Assembly: GCA_031280115.1 (NCBI GenBank)
Contig: JAITHF010000165.1
Coordinates: 1-5,388, forward strand
From: Spirochaetaceae bacterium
Lineage (GTDB): Bacteria > Spirochaetota > Spirochaetia > Treponematales > Breznakiellaceae
Direction of reading: 5' to 3'
DNA: 5,388 bases
The notes below the pieces were generated by a model, which saw nothing but the letters and a program-made list of their open reading frames with translations, did not search any database and was not told where the DNA came from. This document shows, piece after piece, positions 1 through 3,274 of this stretch (its first letter is position 1; every line of letters begins with the position of its first letter). The translations under genes and the position numbers were made by a program.

Positions 1-9
1 AGGCCCACC

Positions 10-190
10 TTCGGAGTTGTGACTAAACATACAAACCCTCGCGCCGCGAGAAGCACCTGAAACCCCCGCAGGGGGCTTCCTGCGCCGCGCCCTTTCGTCC
101 GCGGCGTCCGCTGAGGCGCCGCTTCGGGGTTGTGACTAAAATTGCAAACCCGCTCACCGCAGGAAGCACGTGAACCCCCTATGGGGGGTT
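10..190 (+). repeat. Pair of imperfect direct repeats, each ending in a C5/G5 hairpin
   Basis: Two copies of a roughly 65-bp unit lie at about 10-79 and 123-190, offset by 113 bp. Both contain the shared core GTTGTGACTAAA (16-27 and 129-140), then AAACCC (33-38 and 146-151), CCGC, GAAGCAC and TGAA. Both finish in a hairpin: CCCCC-gca-GGGGG at 63-75, extendable with GAA/TTC, and AACCCCC/GGGGGTT at 173-190 with a 4-nt loop. The copies differ at many positions and by a small indel, so this is an aged repeat rather than a recent duplication. The offset is not a multiple of three, so the two copies are read in different frames and a coding explanation is unlikely. Neither hairpin has a following T-run, so they are not typical terminators. 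It resembles a dispersed intergenic repeat; I do not recognise a named family. Confidence 0.75.
83..106. other. GC-rich hairpin between the two repeat copies
   Basis: CGCCGCG (83-89) pairs perfectly with CGCGGCG (100-106) around a 10-nt loop. A second small hairpin, CTCGC-gcc-GCGAG, sits at 38-50 inside the first repeat copy but is not preserved in the second copy. Together with the C5/G5 hairpins this makes 1-192 a highly foldable non-coding stretch. It could be a structured transcript or simply GC-rich repeat DNA. No gene is supported in 1-267. Confidence 0.45.
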
Positions 191-218
191 GATTAGATGA
201 GGAGGCGTGTGTTATAGT
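189..218 (+). promoter_or_regulatory. Promoter of the LysM lipoprotein gene (extended -10)
   Basis: TTGATT (189-194), an 18-bp spacer and TATAGT (213-218), preceded by TGT so that it forms an extended -10 (TGn). The predicted transcript start is about 225, giving a 5' leader of about 43 nt. The -35 box overlaps the right arm of the second repeat hairpin (184-190), so the repeat abuts or contributes to the promoter. A second AT-rich stretch, GATAAT at 222-227, is an alternative -10. Confidence 0.55.
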
Positions 219-252
219 GGGGATAATATAGAGATGAAAAAGGGTTCTTTCT

Positions 253-258
253 AAGGAG
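253..258 (+). promoter_or_regulatory. Ribosome binding site that fixes the start at ATG 268
   Basis: AAGGAG lies 9 nt before ATG 268. The in-frame TTG at 259 touches this site directly, leaving no spacing, so it cannot be the start even though it would extend the frame by three codons. Confidence 0.85.
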
Positions 259-267
259 TTGTTTACT

Positions 268-1851
268 ATGCGAAGTATCCAATTAAGTATGTTAGGATTA
301 GCGGCGTTCTTCGGCGCCGTATCCTGCGGCACATCGTTCTCAAGCCGGGGCGCCGCCGCGCCGGGGGAGCCTGTATCTCAAAGCGCTCCTTCCGCGGGCG
401 CCGCTGTTTCTCCTGTTTCTGCTGTCTCTGTTACAGAAACGGGAGCCCAAGAAGGCCCGGCGCCCCAGCCGGACAAAGAACGGGCGGCCCGGGCCCTTTC
501 AGAGGTGGTCCTGGCCTTGGGCGCCTTGGTGGACGAGCCCCTTGTGCCTATCGCGTCGCTGGCTCAAGGAGGCGTCTCCGATATGGATGCGGGCACGATC
601 AACCCGCTGCTTGACAATACCTATTATCGAAAAAGCAGGGAGCTTCTCCAGGAGGCGCGGAGGCTCTTTGACCAAGGGGATTATGAGGGGTGCCTGAGGC
701 TTACCCAGTCGGCCCAAGAATACGCCCGCCTGTCCGATGAGTACGCGGCCCGCCAGACCGCAGTAAGCCGGGCGGACAAGGCCATTGAGGGCGCCGGAAA
801 CGCTCTTGCGTCAGCGGCGCCTGCAAGCCGGTCAAAGGAGCCGTACAAAACCGCCCAGGCCGCCTATGCGGAAGCCAAGGCCGCCCGGGACGCGGAAGAC
901 TGGGACGGCGCCGCTGAAGCCGCTGAACGCGCTATGAAAGCTATAGAAGCCCTTGCAGCCATACCGAAGCAGGCGCCTGGCAGCATAGCGGAGGAAACCT
1001 CCGGCGCCGCCCGCTCTGTAAGGAGGGCGCCTGGGCCCCGCAGCGCCGCAGCGCCGGTGAGCGCCGTAACCCCCCCGCGAAGGGCCCCTGAAATCCAAGA
1101 CCCGCCGGCGGCTGCCGCCGGGAGCCAGCCGGTTCAGGAGCGGGCAGGGCAAACAAACCCGCAGGAAGAAGCCCTGCCCAAAACAGGGGCCCCCCAAAAA
1201 GAGCCCTTTGCTTTTTTGGCCGGCGGCCCCGCCCAGAGCGCGCCTTTGACTGGGCGTCCGGGCTCAAACCCACGGGCCGCCGCCGCTGACGGGGGCGGCC
1301 CAGCAGTGGAAACGCCCCAGGTGCCGCTTATGAGCAGCCCTGCGCCTGAAAACCGCCCTAAAACCCCGAATAAGCAGGCGCCGGCTGCGCGGGACACCCC
1401 GTCGGTGCCGGCGATCGCGCCGCCCGGCGCGGCCCCTGCTGCCGGCGCCTATGATATGCCGGTGGTGGCGGCCCTTAGCGCGAAGCCTCAAATGCAGGCC
1501 CCGGCGGACCTGTGGGCGCCTACTGCCGCACGGGTACCCGCCCGTCCTGAAGGGCCCGTTACAGCGCCGCATATCGCCTCGTCCCTGGAGGAAGAGCCGT
1601 CAGGCGCCGCCGGCCTTTCAGCCCAATATAAGGTTCAGGCATGGGAAACTTCCATGGATTGCCTCTGGAACATCGCCGCCAAGCCCTGGGTCTACGGGGA
1701 CCCGAACAAGTGGATATTCCTCTACCGCGCAAACAGCTCGAAACTGCCGAACCCCCAGAATCCCCATGTAGTCCCGCCGAATATCGTGCTGGATATTCCC
1801 AGCATTGACGGCGAGGCGCGGCAAGGGCTGGGTTCTTGGAACGCGCCGTAA
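268..1851 (+). CDS. Putative lipoprotein with TPR-like helices, Pro/Ala-rich linker and C-terminal LysM-like domain
   Basis: This 527-residue protein begins with an export signal: Arg2, a hydrophobic stretch at 5-19, then Ala-Val-Ser-Cys20. That is a relaxed lipobox of the kind accepted in spirochaetes, so lipidation at Cys20 is likely but not certain. Residues about 60-230 are helical, with two related hairpins starting at Tyr120 and Tyr193 (EA, D, D-Tyr/Trp and Gly at matching places), resembling TPR-type repeats. Residues about 232-450 are a Pro/Ala/Gly-rich, probably disordered linker. Residues about 454-511 match a LysM fold: YKVQAWET, LWNIAAKPWVYGDP, KWIFLYRAN and a closing VLDIP. LysM domains bind GlcNAc-containing glycans such as peptidoglycan. 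The inferred role is a membrane-anchored, cell-wall-binding periplasmic protein; no enzymatic domain is visible. It has its own promoter and ends at a strong terminator. The LysM assignment is firm, the lipoprotein call moderate, and the cellular role unknown. Confidence 0.85.
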   Translation: MRSIQLSMLGLAAFFGAVSCGTSFSSRGAAAPGEPVSQSAPSAGAAVSPVSAVSVTETGAQEGPAPQPDKERAARALSEVVLALGALVDEPLVPIASLAQGGVSDMDAGTINPLLDNTYYRKSRELLQEARRLFDQGDYEGCLRLTQSAQEYARLSDEYAARQTAVSRADKAIEGAGNALASAAPASRSKEPYKTAQAAYAEAKAARDAEDWDGAAEAAERAMKAIEALAAIPKQAPGSIAEETSGAARSVRRAPGPRSAAAPVSAVTPPRRAPEIQDPPAAAAGSQPVQERAGQTNPQEEALPKTGAPQKEPFAFLAGGPAQSAPLTGRPGSNPRAAAADGGGPAVETPQVPLMSSPAPENRPKTPNKQAPAARDTPSVPAIAPPGAAPAAGAYDMPVVAALSAKPQMQAPADLWAPTAARVPARPEGPVTAPHIASSLEEEPSGAAGLSAQYKVQAWETSMDCLWNIAAKPWVYGDPNKWIFLYRANSSKLPNPQNPHVVPPNIVLDIPSIDGEARQGLGSWNAP

Positions 1852-1869
1852 CACACAAAACAAAAAAAC

Positions 1870-1904
1870 AAAAAACCCCGCCGGAATAGCAGCGGGGTTT
1901 TTTT
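1870..1904. terminator. Bidirectional Rho-independent terminator between convergent genes
   Basis: Six A (1870-1875), CCCCGC (1876-1881), a 10-nt loop, GCGGGG (1892-1897) and seven T (1898-1904). The T-run serves the plus-strand lipoprotein gene, which ends at 1851. The A-run becomes a U-run for the minus-strand Nudix gene, which ends at 1907, and a second A-run at 1862-1868 reinforces it. Only 55 bp separate the two stop codons, and the hairpin is shared. Confidence 0.9.
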
Positions 1905-1906
1905 AT

Positions 1907-2473
1907 TCATCCCTTCAGGTGCCGGTTATAGAGCGCCAGCGCCGCCCCCATAAGCGCGTGAACATAGGGCGGATTGCCCATGCCGCGGGTTACTTCCTCC
2001 ACAGGCACAATCTCCACGTCCACATACTCGTCCTCGTCAAGGCGCTGACCCCCCTCAGCGCTGAGGTCCCGGGCAAGAAAAAAATGCACCTGATTGGACA
2101 TGATTGCCGGATTAGGGTTAAAGGCGCCGAGCTTGATGATCTTTCCGGGGATATAGGCGGCTTCTTCCCGCAGTTCCCTGCATGCTGCCTGTTCCGGCGC
2201 TTCCCCCGCTTCAAGAACCCCTCCGGGAAACTCAAGGCTCAAGCACTGAGACCCGTGGCGCCACTGGCGCACCATGACAAACGACGCGCCCCGGGATGTT
2301 TCGATCACCGGCACCGCGATAGCCCAGTCCGGCGCGTCCAGCACGGTGAACGCTTTAAGGCCGTTATGCGGGGACCTGCAAGAACTTTCTTGAACAGAGA
2401 AGACCGGGCAGGTAAAAACAGTGCGCCGCGCCTCTTCCCTCCAGGTCAAATTATGAGGTGTTTTGTTATTCAT
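1907..2473 (-). CDS. Nudix hydrolase, ADP-ribose pyrophosphatase type
   Basis: The 188-residue protein has a Nudix box at residues 85-107: Gly85, Glu91, Arg99-Glu100, Leu101 and the metal-binding Glu103-Glu104, fitting GX5EX7REUXEEXGU except that the final Gly is Ala106. A beta strand with MVRQWRHG (67-74) and the run LEFPGG (80-85) precede it, as in ADP-ribose/ADP-sugar pyrophosphatases. Pro122, in FNPNPAIMSNQVHFF, lies about 15 residues after the box, where the ADP-ribose subgroup carries its diagnostic proline. Such enzymes hydrolyse ADP-ribose to AMP and ribose 5-phosphate in the cytoplasm, using Mg2+. ATG 2473 follows an in-frame stop (TAA at 2479-2477 on this strand) within two codons, so no earlier start exists. 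I see no ribosome binding site before it. A TTG at codon 9, just before the family-like TWREE, is a less likely alternative start. Exact substrate cannot be fixed from sequence. Confidence 0.92.
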   Translation of the reverse strand: MNNKTPHNLTWREEARRTVFTCPVFSVQESSCRSPHNGLKAFTVLDAPDWAIAVPVIETSRGASFVMVRQWRHGSQCLSLEFPGGVLEAGEAPEQAACRELREEAAYIPGKIIKLGAFNPNPAIMSNQVHFFLARDLSAEGGQRLDEDEYVDVEIVPVEEVTRGMGNPPYVHALMGAALALYNRHLKG

Positions 2474-2479
2474 AGGTTA

Positions 2480-2488
2480 AAAATACCA
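2480..2488 (-). promoter_or_regulatory. Possible extended -10 of the Nudix gene, giving a leaderless transcript
   Basis: On the minus strand TGG-TATTTT (2488 to 2480) forms a TGn-extended -10. No convincing -35 lies at 17-18 bp. Standard spacing would put the transcript start at about 2473, the A of the ATG. This would explain the missing ribosome binding site, but the -10 is imperfect and the call is tentative. Confidence 0.3.
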
Positions 2489-2516
2489 CACTCCCCTGCC
2501 TTCATGCCACCCGCCT

Positions 2517-2540
2517 CCCCCGCCCCTTGCGGGGGTTCAA
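2517..2540 (-). repeat. C5/G5 hairpin related to the repeats at the window start
   Basis: Read on the minus strand, TTGAACCCCCGCAAGGGG (2540-2523) closely matches the 3' ends of the two repeats at 58-75 and 171-188 (TGAAACCCCCGCAGGGGG and TGAACCCCCTATGGGGGG). A hairpin can form between CCCCCGC (2517-2523) and GCGGGGG (2529-2535) with a 5-nt loop. The rest of the repeat unit (GTTGTGACTAAA) is not found beside it, so this would be a partial copy. It lies between the crcB terminator and the Nudix start; no gene is supported in 2474-2612. Confidence 0.5.
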
Positions 2541-2565
2541 CGGCGCATCCCGCTTTCGCATATAC

Positions 2566-2585
2566 AAAAAAGGGCGCGCCGCCCT
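2566..2585 (-). terminator. Rho-independent terminator of crcB
   Basis: On the minus strand AGGGCG-gcg-CGCCCT (2585 to 2571) forms a 6-bp stem with a 3-nt loop, followed by a run of T (complement of the A-run at 2566-2570). It begins about 27 nt after the crcB stop codon. It indicates that crcB does not run through into the Nudix gene. Confidence 0.8.
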
Positions 2586-2612
2586 GCGGGAAGGGTATTT
2601 TATTGAGGGTAT

Positions 2613-3002
2613 TTATTTAAGAAAGAAACCGGCAGCACCCATTCCCGCGCCTACGCAGGCGATGCAAAGCGCGTTATGCGCCAGTATGTTTAGGAGCCCG
2701 TAGAGGATATTCCCGCTTAGAAAATAACGGGCTGTTTCCAGAGCGTAGGCGGAAAAGGTGGTATACCCGCCTAAGAAGCCGGTTATTACCAGCAGCCTCC
2801 CGCCTTCCAATTTTTCCAATTTTTCCAAGAGGGCTGCGAAAAACCCGATAAGCGCGGACCCTGCGGCGTTTACCACAAGGGTCCCCAGGGCGAAGGGGGC
2901 TTTGTGCAGGGAATTGACCCATTGGATTGACCCGTAGCGCAGCAGCGCCCCAAGCCCGCCGCCTATGATTACTAACGCGCAGTGAAAAAGCCTTGCCTCC
3001 AT
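2613..3002 (-). CDS. crcB: CrcB/Fluc fluoride ion channel
   Basis: A 129-residue protein with four hydrophobic segments (about 5-25, 38-59, 69-91 and 99-127), the usual size for the Fluc family. Family motifs are GGGLGALLRYG (14-24, with Arg22), GTLVVNAAGSALIG (40-53, with the pore Asn45) and GFLGGYTTFSAYALE (75-89), where TTFSTF is usual. Fluc channels export fluoride across the inner membrane as antiparallel dimers. A single copy here implies a dual-topology homodimer. The start ATG 3002 is chosen because AAGGAG (3018-3013) lies 10 nt upstream. An open frame extends a further 32 codons to 3098, but that N-terminal stretch is hydrophilic, unlike the family, and covers the promoter. Residues 60-66 (EKLEKLE) in the TM2-TM3 loop arise from a 9-bp tandem duplication. 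The second Phe-box position is Tyr86. Confidence 0.95.
   Translation of the reverse strand: MEARLFHCALVIIGGGLGALLRYGSIQWVNSLHKAPFALGTLVVNAAGSALIGFFAALLEKLEKLEGGRLLVITGFLGGYTTFSAYALETARYFLSGNILYGLLNILAHNALCIACVGAGMGAAGFFLK
2807..2828 (-). repeat. 9-bp tandem repeat inside crcB
   Basis: Two full copies of CCAATTTTT (2807-2815 and 2816-2824) plus a partial CCAA (2825-2828), read on the plus strand. The unit is a multiple of three, so copy changes would keep frame. It encodes the repeated Lys-Leu-Glu in the loop between membrane segments 2 and 3 of CrcB. Confidence 0.85.
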
Positions 3003-3012
3003 ACCTGCCCCG

Positions 3013-3018
3013 CTCCTT
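3013..3018 (-). promoter_or_regulatory. Ribosome binding site of crcB that decides the start
   Basis: AAGGAG on the minus strand (3018 to 3013), 10 nt before ATG 3002. It supports the short, 129-residue form over the frame that opens at 3098. Confidence 0.85.
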
Positions 3019-3039
3019 GTGTTTTTTGTATGCCCAAGA

Positions 3040-3058
3040 GGGAGGCCCTCGGCCTCCC
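3040..3058 (-). other. Perfect hairpin in the crcB 5' leader
   Basis: GGGAGGCC and GGCCTCCC form an 8-bp perfect stem with a 3-nt GAG loop (minus strand, 3058 to 3040). It falls within the predicted leader of about 60 nt and ends some 20 nt before the ribosome binding site. No T-run follows it, so it is not a terminator. The pattern does not match the fluoride riboswitch. It may affect mRNA stability or translation; function unknown. Confidence 0.6.
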
Positions 3059-3069
3059 CGCTGGTGACG

Positions 3070-3098
3070 ACTATAGCACCGGCTGTTTGTATATGCAA
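3070..3098 (-). promoter_or_regulatory. Promoter of crcB (extended -10)
   Basis: On the minus strand TTGCAT (3098-3093), a 17-bp spacer and TATAGT (3075-3070), with TGC before the -10 (extended type). The predicted transcript start is about 3063. The -10 hexamer is identical to that proposed for the lipoprotein gene at 213-218. Confidence 0.6.
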
Positions 3099-3182
3099 GT
3101 TCCTTGAAAAAAAATCCTGCCGGCTTTTCCCGCCGCCTGTTCCTGCAAGAGGCTTTTTCCGGTAATTTTTCTGTTTTCTGTA

Positions 3183-3212
3183 TTGCCTCTTGGACGCGCT
3201 CTAAGATATAAT
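3183..3212 (+). promoter_or_regulatory. Promoter of ppdK
   Basis: TTGCCT (3183-3188), an 18-bp spacer and a consensus TATAAT (3207-3212). The predicted transcript start is about 3219, giving a leader of about 56 nt. It diverges from the crcB promoter, with about 84 bp between the two -35 boxes. Confidence 0.65.
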
Positions 3213-3218
3213 AAAAAA

Positions 3219-3248
3219 CCAACGGAAAAAAATGTTGGGGTTCGCAAC
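3219..3248 (+). other. Two mutually exclusive short hairpins at the ppdK mRNA 5' end
   Basis: CCAAC (3219-3223) can pair with GTTGG (3234-3238) around a 10-nt A-rich loop. The same GTTG (3234-3237) can instead pair with CAAC (3245-3248). The first stem would begin at the predicted transcript start. Both stems are short, so this may be chance. Confidence 0.3.
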
Positions 3249-3274
3249 AAATCTAATTTTTATGGGGGCTTTTC

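Noticed and set aside
1..60. Tail of an upstream gene ending at TGA 58-60
   Set aside because: The frame is open from base 1, but the same sequence recurs at 123-173 in another frame as part of a repeat, so a coding tail is not supported.
259..267. TTG start giving a 530-residue lipoprotein
   Set aside because: The TTG directly abuts the AAGGAG ribosome site (253-258); ATG 268 has proper spacing and begins a normal signal peptide.
832..1572. Several minus-strand open frames of 87-121 codons opposite the lipoprotein gene
   Set aside because: They overlap each other and the linker-coding GC-rich sequence, give low-complexity Gly/Arg/Pro-rich products and have no recognisable domain or ribosome site.
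1451..1771. Plus-strand 106-codon frame inside the lipoprotein gene
   Set aside because: It is a frame-shifted shadow of the LysM region; the real frame carries a clear domain.
1805..2620. Plus-strand 271-codon frame
   Set aside because: It starts inside the lipoprotein gene, reads through a strong terminator and lies antisense to the well-supported Nudix gene; its product has no family features.
3003..3070. Fluoride riboswitch upstream of crcB
   Set aside because: The leader is only about 60 nt and I cannot find the GGnGATG opening or the later conserved pairs of that RNA.
3003..3098. N-terminal extension of CrcB to a start at 3098
   Set aside because: It would be a hydrophilic stretch not typical of the family and would contain the promoter; ATG 3002 has an AAGGAG site at good spacing.
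3135..3158. Possible plus-strand terminator between the crcB and ppdK promoters
   Set aside because: The stem is GCCT/AGGC with a mismatch and two weak A-T pairs before TTTTT, and no plus-strand gene lies upstream of it.
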